A stretch of 64,000 nt of DNA, from assembly GCA_030770545.1 (NCBI GenBank), contig CM061096.1, positions 6,057,501 through 6,121,500 of the forward strand, read 5' to 3'. Shown piece after piece: positions 45,301 through 57,564 of the stretch. The notes below the pieces were generated by a model that worked only from the letters and a program-made list of their open reading frames with translations, searched no databases and was not told the DNA's origin. This stretch comes from Macropodus opercularis. Taxonomy: Eukaryota; Chordata; Actinopteri; Anabantiformes; Osphronemidae. Positions within the stretch are counted from its first letter, which is position 1. Each line of letters opens with the position of its first letter. The translations under genes were made by a program, and so were the position numbers.

Positions 45301-47712
45301 GGCAAAGAGAGTGAGAGGCTCAATTAGATGGTCCACGTTGAGCTCCATCTCAGCGGAGACGTCAGCGTAGGCTTCTCCCACCGTTGCCCAATTATTTTTG
45401 TGTTCCCAGGCAATGATAGCATTGCTTGTCCATCTGCAGCCTTCAAAGCGATATTCAAATGGTCTCATTGAAGCAACTGTTGGCAGAGAATAAATTGTTG
45501 GCTGGATTTTTTTTGTTTGTTTTTTTTATCATGTGCTCAAAGCAAAGCCAGGTATTTGTGTAGCTAAAGTTATTTACAAAGTGGTGAGAAATTTGAAACA
45601 GCTCCTCTGGCGTTTTTTTTATTTTTTGGATTGCTTCTCTTCGAGTGCACGTGCTTGCGGATGTTTTTTTGTTTTTTTTGTTGTTGTTGTTGTTGTTGTT
45701 TTGCCTTGTTTCCCACCGGAGACGCACGCGATAGCCCGCCTCCACCTTCTCCACGTTCCTCCTGCTCTTTTTTTTTTTTGTCGTCCGCTAATGATCCAGG
45801 GACACCAAATAAAGGGCCTCTCAAACAAAATGGCCACCTTAGCTGCCCACTTATATCTCAACCCTCCCCTCTCGAATCAATTCTGACATTTCATTCTGCC
45901 CTTATAGAAGGTAATGGTGCATTCAGAGGTTGTTACCGGTAATGTTGAAATGGTATTGCTTGGTTTCATTGGGTAGACGTACTGTAACCTCCGCCGTCGG
46001 ATGGCTTCAGCTCCTCTCTCTCGCTCAGACTGAGACGCTGGTATTTACCGGCTCAAATATCTCGTTGGCACAAGTGGGAGCAGTGTTTTTCATTTTCCTG
46101 TTAACAAGTAACCAACCAGTGTTTGTATTTTCCTCCTACTCTTGTGTTCACACAACATGAAGTGAAAACACCCTTTTAAGTCGGCTAGTCAATATGCTGT
46201 TTCTAATATATTATTTACTGCCTATGGGCTGTATATCGGAATGTGCTAAACAACTGTTTCGTTTTGCAGTCATAATCATGTAGCAGGAAATCACAGAGCC
46301 AGATGTCTGGCCCTCGTTTTACAGCATTTATGTTTTCCTCTGAGTTTATGTAAAATTCATCTTCCCTGTTTTATTTATTCCCCCATTTTCACAGACTCAA
46401 CAATTAGTCAATTCCCAATCAACAAGAGAAAAGAAATTGCTTTTAATTACTTTTGATAAATGACAAATTGTGTTGGCTTGGCTCCCTGCAAATGCTTAAT
46501 CAGGTCCTGGGCGGGGTAGGGAGGCGGGTACCGAGAGAAGGGATTTCTGCTGGGATGAAATCAATGCGCTTTCTCTGCGGTTCACCGACTGGGCTTCTGG
46601 GCAACAGCCAACCTGAGGCCTGTGAAGACACGCACGTCAGCAGAAAAAGCAGCCGCTCTATGGGAACGATCTAATGCACTAAACATGCGGTCATCCTGAA
46701 ATGCAGCTGCCATGCGACGGACATGTAGTTGGGTTTAAATGTTCGCTTATGAGATTAGATGCAAACATATACATGCAAAGAAACGCACAATTATGACTTT
46801 GTATCTTCCTCCGCTACGCAACTAATGTAATCACAGTCAGATAATGTTAGTACTTCACCGTAATGACATATCTCTAAATCTACTGAAAATGAAATCAAAC
46901 CCCATGCACCAAATATACTCAGAAGAGTCATTACAATAAGTTTTACTATTATTATTTTTAACCACTATTTAGAGAAATGATTTTGGGTTTTTTTTCTCCA
47001 ATTTGCGCCAGTAGTGTTCAGGAAAAACTACAAAAACTTTCACTGCAACTGTTTCACATAACACCAGCCTGGAGTCTTGTCATCACACTGAGCTTGTCAG
47101 CTCTGGTACCACTAGGCCTGTACAAAGGCCAAGTAAAAATCTGGCAACCAGTGTTAGCTGGAGCCGTTGCACGCGAGCGTCGGGCTAATCGATATACTGT
47201 ACGCTGGCTTGTCAAGATAAAGCTGCTGCGGGGAACTTCCCCTGGCGTTACAAAATGTTCTTTTGTTGTTGTTTTTTTTACATTTCAAACGTTCTTACAT
47301 TCCGCTTGTCTGTACAGCGCAGATCAAACTAACAAGACGCATCCGATTTTATTATGGAACTTTTAAAGGCGTGCTCAGCGGGCGGGTTCTTCAACTTTTT
47401 GTATGGGATGGAGAATGTTCTGTTGTCAGTGGTGACATCAGTTTGACCTTTTCCTGATAATATACTGTATATGTTTTTACTTTTTGATTCAAATTCCTAG
47501 TAACTGTTTGCTTTACTGTACCACTGTGTCATTAGAGTTTCCTGATTCTGAGAAAAGGTTTTGGGATCATCTTGTTTTCCCATAATTCAATATGTATGTG
47601 TAGTGGTAATAGTGATGTATTTCCTGCTCTTGACTAGTAAACGCTGGTGTTTTACTATCTGTCCTTTAACTGTGTTTTAACAAGAGCTTTTCTCATTTTT
47701 CTGCTTCTGCAG
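39362..47712. other. long non-coding stretch, no gene seen
   Basis: No gene in over 8 kb. GC-rich with many CpG at 39440-39640, otherwise mostly AT-rich (40200-40660, 41530-41930, 46180-46480, 46730-47000). A perfect inverted repeat TTCCAT-TG-ATGGAA sits at 39732-39745. (GTT)7 lies at about 45679-45700 and gives a false QQQQ frame on the minus strand. T-runs at about 43541-43550 and 45768-45779, G-run at about 44172-44180. No frame has a domain or a good splice pair. Confidence 0.6.
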
Positions 47713-47811
47713 GGTTCATTGCACCTGTGGCAGCAGCGTTCGCGAGTTGAGTGACCCAGCTTCAGCCCGACCGGCTTTCTTACCTGTACATGGAGACCCC
47801 CAGCTGGGCAG
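47713..47811 (+). other. candidate 99-bp exon
   Basis: Bounded by a good acceptor (TTTTCTCATTTTTCTGC then TTCTGCAG|G) and donor (CAG|GTCAGT). The length is 99. One frame is open throughout (starting VHCTCGSSVREL and ending GDPQLG, entered after one base). Another frame has an upstream stop and then an ATG at 47790 giving METPSWA before the donor, as a first coding exon could. No family is recognised. This is the best splice-bounded segment in the window, but composition alone cannot show it is transcribed. Confidence 0.35.
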
Positions 47812-50407
47812 GTCAGTCTCTCAACAAACCTGTTGTGTGCGTGTGTGTGTGTTTGTGTCATGCGCTGGACATCGGTTTCTTGAATGTGGAAACTTCCAGC
47901 CACTTGTTTGTGTCTGTGTTAAAAAAAACAACCACCTTGTTTTCTCAAGAGGTCATTCCTGTTGTGTCACCGCTTTCTGGACATGTTTTTAAAATTCATC
48001 TCTGCTCCTGAACGTGGTTCATTTGAAAGTGAGACCCGCGTTTCCAGAGAGTGTCACAGACCCGTTCTCACCCGGCCGCACACGAGAAGCTGAAAGCTCC
48101 GGAGTTCGAGGAAATGGCTTCACGCCCTCTCGCTGTGGATGCGGCCTGGCTGTAATAAAACCTGTATGCATGCGTGCCTTACTCTCCCCTACCCGGCCAT
48201 ATTGTACTAATGCGCGCTGGTTAAGTAGCGGAAGACTAGAGAAAGACTCTTATCCATATGCCTGAGAGCCCAGGAGCCGGAGAGATTACTCCCCAGAAGG
48301 AACCCTCTGCTTCCTTGCCCATCCTCCGTGGAGCCATATAGCAGGTGGCAGCGAGGATCAATGGGCCTCCACCATTAACTCCTCTCCACTTCACATCTCC
48401 AGCCTCATCTCCAGGGGGGGCCCACGGGGCACACGGAACGTCTCGCTGCAGCACACCGGGAGAAATAGGGACGTTTTCCATTAGTCTAATTGCTCGGTTA
48501 TAGTTCTATATTATTGCCGTGATCACCACTGTGGCTCGGTAATGATGGACCTCCCGTGCCCCCACGTATAGCTGGTGGGTGTTATGGCTCCCTCGTCGCC
48601 GCACATTGAAACGCCAGTTGTAGTGGGTGTAGGAGGAGAGAACGGACCTAAAGCTGATAAGAAAACAGCGGGATAAACAACAAAAGAGGAAGAGAGAAAA
48701 TAAAAAAAAGCTCCTCAAATGTTTTGATGTAAGGGTTTAATCAAATATCCTCGGCTATTTACATTCTCAACAGGTGCAGCGTTTGGCTGATTTATGGGAT
48801 AAACACTGGAGTTCTAGTGCTTGTTCATTTGCTTCCACTAAAAACTGGCAATATGGGGCTAATTTGCAATAATTTGCTGCTGCTGTGGCCACTGGTTAAG
48901 AATGTTTATATAATCATGATATAATAAGAAAAATGAAAATGAGTTTTTCATGCAGTTCAGCCCCTGTCAAACACAGCTCACGGACTTGGTAAATGATAAT
49001 TACATTCCTCAAGCACCGTATTACATTTTAGCCTCTCACTTGGACTTTGTTCACGGTAAATGGGGGAGTATTATTCCATTTTAAGGTGATATAACCCAGT
49101 ACTATTCCCACATCTGCGCTCCCTGCGTACAGTAGAAGCTTTTCTCCCCCATCAGCGATTACAGCGAGACGTCTTCCATCAGTCAGCAGATGAGGTGAGG
49201 ATTATAATGAATTCATTTATCCTCAAAGACTTTGCCTTTCTTCCTTCTGTTTATATAATATCCCATTAGCATACCATAGTCTCTCATGATCCAGACATTG
49301 GAAAAGCTTTAGTTTAAGCCACGGCGGACTAATTGGTGCTAAATACTTCACCGCTGACCTGTAGCTCTCCCTACAGGTCTGCACATAAAAGCTGCTCTCT
49401 GTTTTGGATTTCCTCTCATACAGTGGGCTTGTTACTGATTATCTCGCCTCGTATTCCTTAGAAGGAGAAAATCTTTGGCCGCCGTCGCTGTTTTTGTTGT
49501 TCTTTTTATTTATGTTTGTATTATGATTATTATTTATTTTTTACAGGTGTGTATTGATCTTTGCCTTTACTGCGGGGGGGAAGTGTGCTCACTTAAAAGG
49601 TCCACTGATGTAGCGGAGCTTATTAAACAAATAGGCCAGAGAACAAGGCCACAATCACTTTGAATCATGGAGGAGGTTGCCCGTCTTAAAGCACCACAGT
49701 ATCAAATATGAAACGCTCTGCTAACAAGGTGCGTAATCTATTTTAATCAGATCATATTTTATGAAACAAGGATAAGGTTGAACTTAAGTAAGAGAGAGAG
49801 ATGGGAATTCGGGGGGCGGGGGGGGGGTTGTATTTCGAAATTGAATGTGACGGCCAGGGACCGTGACTGAATTTTACATGCGCTACCAAATGGTCAGCTA
49901 CGGTTAACTTTAGGGGGAGCTGGAGCCTCGCTGTAATGGGAGGCTAATTCAGGGCCTATAACGCCTGACAGGCTGCAGAGCAGAGCTGGAATATGGAGAA
50001 TGATGCACGTTAGAGGCTCCGGGGCTGAAGCAAAGGTTTGTATTCGTCGGCAAATTGCTGGATTGCCTGAGGATATAACAAGGTCAACAGCGGCGTAGCG
50101 TATTTTCCTGAGCGTACGCAGACAGTGTCACAGATATAAATACAATACGGAAACACACTCACTTAAACGGGGGAGACTTGCTAACTCGTACAAATAAAGT
50201 GTTGCACAGGAGTAACTTCATGTTGTCATCGCAATTCAGGCCATGATCCTTTTTATATAACTTTACACTGCCTGGGTTCATAGGCAAGTGTCTTCAATCA
50301 TGTTTCTTTGCCTCTTGCACCATAAATTGTTTCGGATCCTGTGACACTAGACTTGGTTATGAATATATGAATATATATTTATATACACACACACACACTC
50401 CAAAGAC
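47812..50407. other. non-coding stretch, no gene seen
   Basis: No gene. An imperfect GT run lies at about 47838-47857. CG-bearing sequence at 48020-48480 with a G-run at about 48414-48420; AT-rich at 48700-49300 and 49490-49560; G-run at about 49810-49828. Frames lack domains. (TA)/(CA) sequence at about 50360-50398 leads into the local repeat. Confidence 0.6.
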
Positions 50408-50434
50408 CTCAGGAAGCTCCACTAGTCAGAAAAT
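50408..50434. repeat. local diverged repeat, copy 1
   Basis: Reads CTCAGGAAGCTCC then ACTAGTCAGAAAA. It matches the motif shared by three further copies (CTCTGGGAAGCACC then ACTTGTCAGAAAA in consensus) but is the shortest match. Confidence 0.5.
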
Positions 50435-50462
50435 GTAATGGATAGAGAGATATTATATACTG

Positions 50463-50560
50463 CGCTGGGAAACGCCATTTGTCAGAAAAGCTTTGCGTGG
50501 ATTTTAATGATCTTAAGAAAACTTCTAACACCAAAAACACGTTACATTTGTGTTTCTAAC
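50463..50560. repeat. local diverged repeat, copy 2
   Basis: Begins CGCTGGGAAACGCC, then ATTTGTCAGAAAAGCTTT. It shares with copy 4 not only this motif but also the preceding GATATTAT and, downstream, TAACACCAAAAAC followed by GTTGAC (copy 4: TAACACCAAAACTG, GCTGAC). This suggests a repeat unit of about 100 bases with internal length changes. Confidence 0.55.
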
Positions 50561-50642
50561 TGTAGTTGACGGCGTTCCTTCCTTCCTGGAACAAACTAAA
50601 TTCCCTGCTGTTATTGTAAATAATCTGAAAGGCATCCACACT

Positions 50643-50700
50643 GCTCTGGGAAGCACCGCTTGCGAGAAAATCTTTCACCATTAACATAGAGTGTCAGCTC
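50643..50700. repeat. local diverged repeat, copy 3
   Basis: Begins CTCTGGGAAGCACC, then GCTTGCGAGAAAATCTTT. Starts 180 bases after copy 2. Its continuation (ATTAACATAGAGTG) aligns only loosely. Confidence 0.5.
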
Positions 50701-50870
50701 ACAATATAGCACGCAATCACAAAAATAGGATATGTTAAATGTTTATATTTCAAAATGGGATTCGACAGTACTGATTAGAGCTCTTGCTTGCTTAAAAAGT
50801 CCTGGTGCTGTCATGGGAAATACTCCAGATATTAATGGATATATATTAACAGATACAGATATTATTCATG

Positions 50871-50999
50871 GCTCTGGGAAGCACTACTTGTTAAAAAAGC
50901 TTCCTTTGAACAAGGCCAGAGAATTTCCCCTGATATCAGTCACTGAAACAGCTCTAAAGGAAAGCATTTAACACCAAAACTGTTAAAAATTGAAGCTGA
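50871..50999. repeat. local diverged repeat, copy 4
   Basis: Begins GCTCTGGGAAGCAC, then TACTTGTTAAAAAAGCTT. Starts 228 bases after copy 3. It overlaps a 79-codon open frame at 50732-50971 that has no domain and is probably incidental. Confidence 0.55.
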
Positions 51000-51346
51000 C
51001 AAGTGCTGTGCAGTGCAGTTCATTTTCTCTGTATTGTGTCATGGTAAATACCTTAATGAATTTCTCTGTGTACCCAAGGCCTTTGCCATAACCACAGGGT
51101 TGATGAGGGAAAAAGGGGAGAGGAGGAGGAAGAGCAGGAGGAATTAGAAGGGTGCCTGCGTCTTTAAAAGCTAGATGGAATGAGGGAGTGGGGCGGACGG
51201 GTGGCTGGCAGGATTGTGCTGACGGCAGGGCTTTGGTTCAGAGCATGCCCATTAGAGGGAGCCATAAATCCTGGGCTCTCTGGGCCGGGCTGTGTCAGCA
51301 GTCCACTGAATGAATTGATTTTAAACGCCACTGAAAAAAAGAGAAG
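51000..51346. other. non-coding stretch, no gene seen
   Basis: No gene; a purine-rich patch at 51105-51145 (GAGGGAAAAAGGGGAGAGG) and mixed sequence. Confidence 0.6.
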
Positions 51347-51368
51347 GAGAGAGAGAGAGAGAGAGAGA
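51347..51368. repeat. (GA)11 microsatellite
   Basis: A perfect GA run that gives a RERERE period in the frame over it. Confidence 0.95.
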
Positions 51369-54020
51369 AAGACCGAAAGAGAGTGACTATTTAATTCACC
51401 CTCCGCCAGAAGCCCACACCCCGTTCCACCCCGCTTCTCAATTCAGGACTGTCATTGAAAAGGGGGAGGAGAGAAGTCTAGAAACACTGAAACTGTCACC
51501 AGCAACAAGCCCAGGGCTACACAGCCCCCACGCGTTTGATTTAAACAGGAGGGAAACACACAAACCAAATACATAATCTCAAATTCCATACAGCATTTGT
51601 TCTCTCCCACCCCTTTAATTTTTCCTCTCTCCTTTTATATCTCTACAAGAGAAATGAGACATATCATAAAAAAGAGGGAGGGGGAAAAAAAAGGCTCCAC
51701 AGCATTTGAAATTCAAATGTGTTGGATTTTGAAATTGATGTATGTGTTTATTCATTTACGAGCAGCATCCATGTGTGCATGCATTTATATATTATCAGCC
51801 GCAATGAAACGCTGAATAGAAGGCTTGTAGCCCATCTTTCTCCCCCCCGTGCCCCCTCGTCTTTGTCTCTTGCTGAACGGCTGCACTGCTATGATCAGCA
51901 TCGCAAGCGGCTGTGCGCGAGTTTCGGTTGCTCATAAATGCATATAGTATCGTTGCTTTACTTCCTGTTTGACACATCGCCATGTGCAGACCTGTTGGAG
52001 TGTCTTCAGAGCAGGCGTTTGCCGCGGAGGAGACCTGCTCTGCATGAAATGCAACTGGAAAACAGTGCAGTAGGACATGTGTGCGCTATTTTAGATCATC
52101 AGACTCTGGTGTTGTAACGTGTGAAGGATTTATTGCGCTGCTGGGAAGCCAGACTGTTTTAAAGGTCCGTATTATTTATCATTGTGCGAAAGTGGTCGTG
52201 CTATCGCGTTGCTGCAGTGGAACTTCAGTCTAAAACAAGAAGACAGTCGTACACCTCTGAAATATTATCCCTCTATGAACTATTTGTGGCTGAAATTACC
52301 CATCGTTAAGAAAATGATGCTGGCGTGCACGTTATAAAAAGTTGACTGTCCCATGGGTCTAGTTTGTACCTCACAACAAAGCTCTAATAATTTATTTGGT
52401 TTTGTCTCTGGTTTGGTCTCCACCAGGTATATGGTTTTATCATCATCTCATTAGTGAAACGCTTCGTGTTTCGCTTTAACTAACATGGAAACGCAGATTT
52501 AGATCAGTCTATAAAGTGTCAACAAGATCTGTTTCTATTATTTTGACGTGGTGCCAGGTTTGGCTGGAGGTGGTGATGGAAGGGTGGGTAGAGGGAAGCT
52601 GGGCAGCGTCCTCCCTGGCTCATTACGCTGTTTAAAGAGCCGGCGCCTCGGAATCACCTGCCCAGCTCCACGCATCAAACAAGCTCAGCCACCAGGGATC
52701 ATACATCAACTTCAGTCCCCCCGGCCTCACTTTTTCACCATTCGCCTCCCAAACACACGACTCTCACATACAACCCACGCGGCAAAATGTGCAAAACAGT
52801 GACGGTCGCTGGTTGAATACTAATGTCCCACCTGCTACAAAAGGAATAATATATTAGTTACAAACCAGCCGTGTGTTGTTATGTATGTGGCCGTGAATTT
52901 AACTGAGCGCTTCCGGTGAGCTTGCACCACCTAAGCTCATTTATGGCCTCAACATTCCTAATACATGGCTCTCCCGCATGCAAAAGTACACTTTCTCATG
53001 CCTAATTACCTACAGGCTAAGGCATGAAGAGGGCTCGGCGTATTACTACAAAGATTGCGAGGATATTTCACTTTGAAAAATGGCAAAGCACACAGGGCTA
53101 AGGGCTTGATTACAAGGAGTGGGGCACACAGCCTCTACATCTTCCTTCCCTCATTTCAATTATGGCTGACTGGAGGCACGGCACTGCCACCGTCCTCAAA
53201 TAAAACTAAAATATGATAAAGCTGAAATATCAGGCCGGGGACTGCTCCAAGCCTTGAGCCATGTAAGGCGCAGATACCCGGCACGTAATTACAACATTTG
53301 CCAATATTTTTTTGACGGGAGATCCAACATGGATATGAGTGAAAGGGAAAAGGGAAGACATGAAATGCGTTTATGACACATGATAAAAAGCACATTTCAT
53401 TTTGCCTTCCCTATGGATAACAGGAGACATGCCTGTATAGATCTGCGGCGGCTCTCCCCCATGTAAAAGTGTCAGGTAGTGGTGTTATTTTTAAGTTGCA
53501 AGATCATTACTCATGTGTAAGATGCATGAGCTAAGAGAGGATCTGCTGTCATAACAGAGCGTGGTGAGCATCAAGAGTGGAGAGAGAAAGCACATCATTT
53601 CCTCTTATATGTGCCATGAATGGAAAAAAAAAGCCATCCCTGTATTTGAAATAAGTCGGAATTCCCTGTAGAATGGCAGCAAATATTTATTTATTTTATT
53701 TTTTTAATAGAGAAGGAGAAAGTGCTGCAAGGCGTATTCAACTCACGTTCACCCTTTTAAACACGGACCCTCGCTGACCCCCCGCAGATGGGAGTGATGC
53801 GCGATGTGCGTCCGCCCTCTCGCCGCGATGCTCCAACGAGGTGGATCTCCTCCGGTGCCCAGATTCCCCCCGGTGCCCCCCCCCGCACCCCGGGCAGCCG
53901 CCGTTCGGCCTCCTTTACGTCAGTGTTAATAACAGTCTGGCGTGCTCGCCATGCTGTGAACGCCACACAGGGTCAGGACTCCACCGATTCAGCCTTTCTG
54001 AGGAAATCCCAGCCAGCGTG
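51369..54020. other. non-coding stretch, no gene seen
   Basis: No gene. AT-rich at 51590-51800 and 53690-53710; CpG-bearing C-rich patch at 53760-53920 with a C-run at about 53875-53884, in which frames on both strands are open because stops are rare. No domain is seen in any. Confidence 0.6.
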
Positions 54021-54084
54021 ATGCAAATTCCCCCCGCTACACTGGGAGCATGCGAGTGAATGCAAATTGACACGGGATTTGCAA
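54021..54084. promoter_or_regulatory. cluster of POU octamer motifs
   Basis: Two exact octamers ATGCAAAT at 54021-54028 and 54060-54067 and a third near-match on the other strand (ATTTGCAA, 54077-54084) in 64 bases. Octamers bind POU-family factors in vertebrates. Occupancy is not shown by the sequence. Confidence 0.4.
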
Positions 54085-57000
54085 TGAATGTAATCTGTGT
54101 TAGCACATTTTAAATTTAACCCTTAATTGCTTTGAAAATTGTCTTGACTCGAGCACTTTGTTTGTCAAGCCGAAGCCTATAGAGTAAACAATTAAGCCAT
54201 TCAAATGAGCAGCAACACATTTGTTTACGCTGCGCTATTTGTGACCGGACACGTCACCTTTCAAGTTTCATCTGTTCGTAAATCAAGTGAGGAGCAGCGT
54301 GGCCAGTCATCAGAAGATACTTTTCTGCATTCTTTTATTTAGATATATTGATTAACATTAAAAGGGGGAAAAAAATCCTTGAAGTGTATTCACTTAAATC
54401 CCCTTAAATGATGCCGCATTCAAAGCCAGAGGTTTGAAGCAATTTGTCTGAATTATATAATGCATTTCTGAAGTACGTTACTCACTATTTCGTAGGTTGA
54501 AGTACAAAATATAAGATTCTGTTGCTCTGATCTCGCTCATTAAATGTGAAAAACAACTGAAGCCCTTTCTTCTTCCTCCTCTGGCATGATTTACTGGACT
54601 CACTGGATCTCTTCAGATAAAGAATCTCTCGCTTCTTGTGTTGTTGTTGTTTGTTGTTGTTTAACCTCTGGACTGTTGAAGTAGCTCAAGCACCTGCCTT
54701 TCAAAGTGAAGGGGGAAACGGTTTACTGAGGGAAGAGCCTCTGCAGCAAAATCCGGAACGATTCCGCCCCCTTCGCTCGTCACAATGTGGGGGATTCAAT
54801 CAAAAGTCTGCCCTGTGACCTGTTCTCTCACAAACAAACAGCAAGCAGGCGTCTCCGAAGACCACAGCACATCAGTGGAGGGTTGGCTTGCGCGTGAGCT
54901 AAATTGTGGCACCTTTCTGAAAGCTTCCATCATAGGAAAATTGTGAGTTGTCGCAGTGGAGAGTGACTAGCATGGTTGTACGTTGATACATTGATGCAGT
55001 GAATCCCTCGGACAGTGCAGTAAAAGTGCTGAGGTTGAAATTAAGCTGTTATCTCTGGCATGTATCACTAGGGAGGCAAGAAGCAGTGGTGCAAAGGCAG
55101 CAGCCTGTTTGCTTTACTGTTATTGCCTCTGCACGTCCGTCCCCGTCTCACTCTCCTCACGTTCAGACATTTTAAATGCAGCTCAACGTTTGTTCCTGAC
55201 CTCGTCCGCGTAAACACAAAACACCTTCATTTTGTTTCCCGCTGACGATGACAACGATAACTGCAACACTTACCGTCATAAACAATCACTCATTCAATTA
55301 AAGACAAATGTAATAAGTACAAACGCCGCCAAACAAATTCACTGCCTGATGTATTAATCCGTTGAATTTAGCAACACACACGCACATATCGGTGTCAAAT
55401 ATTAGAAAATGGATCAAATTTCTATTCAAAATGCAAAAAGTTCCAGTTTGGTAAAGAAAATTTCCCCTAAGTGGGACTCTGGTGCATTTTCAGCAGCTCA
55501 TTAGTGTTTTGTCCCAATTTTTAGATTCTCATCACATTAACAGAAGCGTATGAAAGCTGTCTGCTTATTATGTGAACTTCCTTTCTTCTGTAGCGTGGAT
55601 GGTGTCTTCCTGCAGCAGGAAGGAGAAACACAGCCTCATCGGGGTCATTAAATTATGTTAACATCAGCTTTAACCGAAGTTCTCCTTTCATAAAATTACC
55701 ATACATTTTCATAATTGTTGCCTGTATTTACCTTGAGCAGGGAAAACATGCTTTTTGATACATGCCTTTATTGTCCATTTCACGCTTCATGACACCTCAA
55801 AGCTTCTTCCATGTTTTCAATGCAATGATCTTTACATTAACATACAGTAGTAATTCCATCAGTACAAAATCCCCAAGTGTTCACTACTGTATGTATTTGC
55901 TTAGAACTGACTTCAGCTTCTTTTTCTTTTCTTTTTTCTGGTTTTATTGCTGTCAGTTGTGTTCAAACCATCCTACACAGATGTTTTCCAGTAACTCCCA
56001 GTATTCCCAGTGTCTTTTTTAGCTATATGCTAGGATTTAACATAAACTAATGAAACAAACACGCTTTTACATTCAGTGTGGCTCGTTATGATTCGTCCAG
56101 GAACAAACAGAGTCTAAAGTCACTGAGAGATCACTGTGCGGTCAGATTTTGGCAGTGCTAACATTTGCAACCACAAAAACCTCATAAAGTTGAACGTGAG
56201 GAATAAACCTCAAGCCTAACATCTGCAGATCTTTGGCGCACCGGTCTTGAGGATATACTGTTGCCAAAAATTCCAGTCCAACCAAATCTAGACCTCCTTT
56301 GTGTTTTGCTGATGTTCTCAGAAGGCGAAACGCTTTCTAGATGCAGAGAGAAGTTTACTTGCTCGGAAGCTCCGGATAAGCCGTGTTTGTCTCCCTCTGG
56401 TGCAGTGGCTGAGGGGAACATAGGTGCCAGTTCTGTCATGCAGCGCTGACGCTCCCATGAGTAATCTGGTGCATGATAAACAGAGGGTCGAGGTGTCATG
56501 GGAACACCTCAGCAACTGGCACGAGGGTAATTACTCTTCCTGTGTGGGTACAACTCAAAATTTTTGAACCTTTTCTTTCTCCAATCATACTTGATGGATT
56601 GAGTAGAAGAGGGCGATCATCTGGTTCTTAGCAGGCTCACTGAGCGTGGTAGGCCTCTGTTGATTAATGATATCTGCTGCAAGTCACCAAAAGCGGAAAT
56701 TAAGTATTTCTGTTTAAATGCAACATTTGTCTCCTTTGCTGGTGTTGAGAAAGGCATTTGTCAAAATCCCCTGGCTTTGGCAAAAGGTGGATTTCCTCTG
56801 GGAGCACGCTGGGAATTACTCCCTACTCTCACATTAATGGCATTCAGTGTTCCTATTTTATACCTCGATTCTGCTTTTCACCCTTTCACCTTTTATGATG
56901 TATTTTGAATATGAAATTGTTCACTTTTTAAATACCCTGAGCGGTTTGACAGTTGAGGGTTAAGTGGGTTGGTCGTTGTTCCCGTAAGACGAGGAATGAC

Positions 57001-57423
57001 CTTGCCTGTGTGGAAGGAAGTGATTCCTGATGGCATCGCTGTCTGTGGTGGGCACCTGGGACGGGTTCTGGTGCTTTCACTGGTTGAGTTGGGTTACCAT
57101 TTGTGCTGATGGCAAGCCCTGCCATGCTGGAACAGAACAGACTCTGGCTCCTGAGGAGACTAATGGTTACAGGGCCTGGCCATCATCCAGTACTGCCCCA
57201 GCCACTGCCTCTCCTGACACTGGGATATCATTACCTCCAATGTGTTACATCAGACTCGCTTGGTCAGGCTCTGAAACAGTCAATACTCCACAATTTAGAA
57301 AATCAGCCAAGTTTGCAGAAACAAAGAGGCAATATCGGAAATAAAGACGGATATATAATCTGACGCCAGGCATTTTTTCATGCTGGGTGAATTATTTGTT
57401 GTCCGGAAGGTTGGGACGTGGAA
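54085..57423. other. non-coding stretch with two open blocks
   Basis: No named gene. AT-rich at 54090-54200, 54330-54500, 55230-55480 and 55680-55870. (TTG)n lies at about 54639-54661. The blocks at 56660-56908 (82 codons) and 57030-57363 (104 and 86 codons in two overlapping frames) are non-repetitive and open, but no domain, splice pair or family is seen. Confidence 0.55.
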
Positions 57424-57454
57424 GGGGGGGGGGTGGAGGGGAAGGAGGGAGGGA
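57424..57454 (+). repeat. G-rich tract, G4-prone
   Basis: G10 followed by GG, GGGG, GG, GGG and GGG runs separated by one or two bases. Meets the usual pattern for a G-quadruplex on the plus strand. Confidence 0.75.
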
Positions 57455-57564
57455 GCCAGGGATCCGTCAGGGGTTAGAGGAGGTGGTCAAATGGCCAGAA
57501 TAAAGGTGCAAATCACAGCGCCCAACCACTGACCCTCCCCGTCTCATACAAGCAGCCTCTACTT

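Noticed and set aside
45570..45824. Polyglutamine-like frame on the minus strand
   Set aside because: The Q run is the (GTT)7 repeat read in reverse; flanks have no domain.
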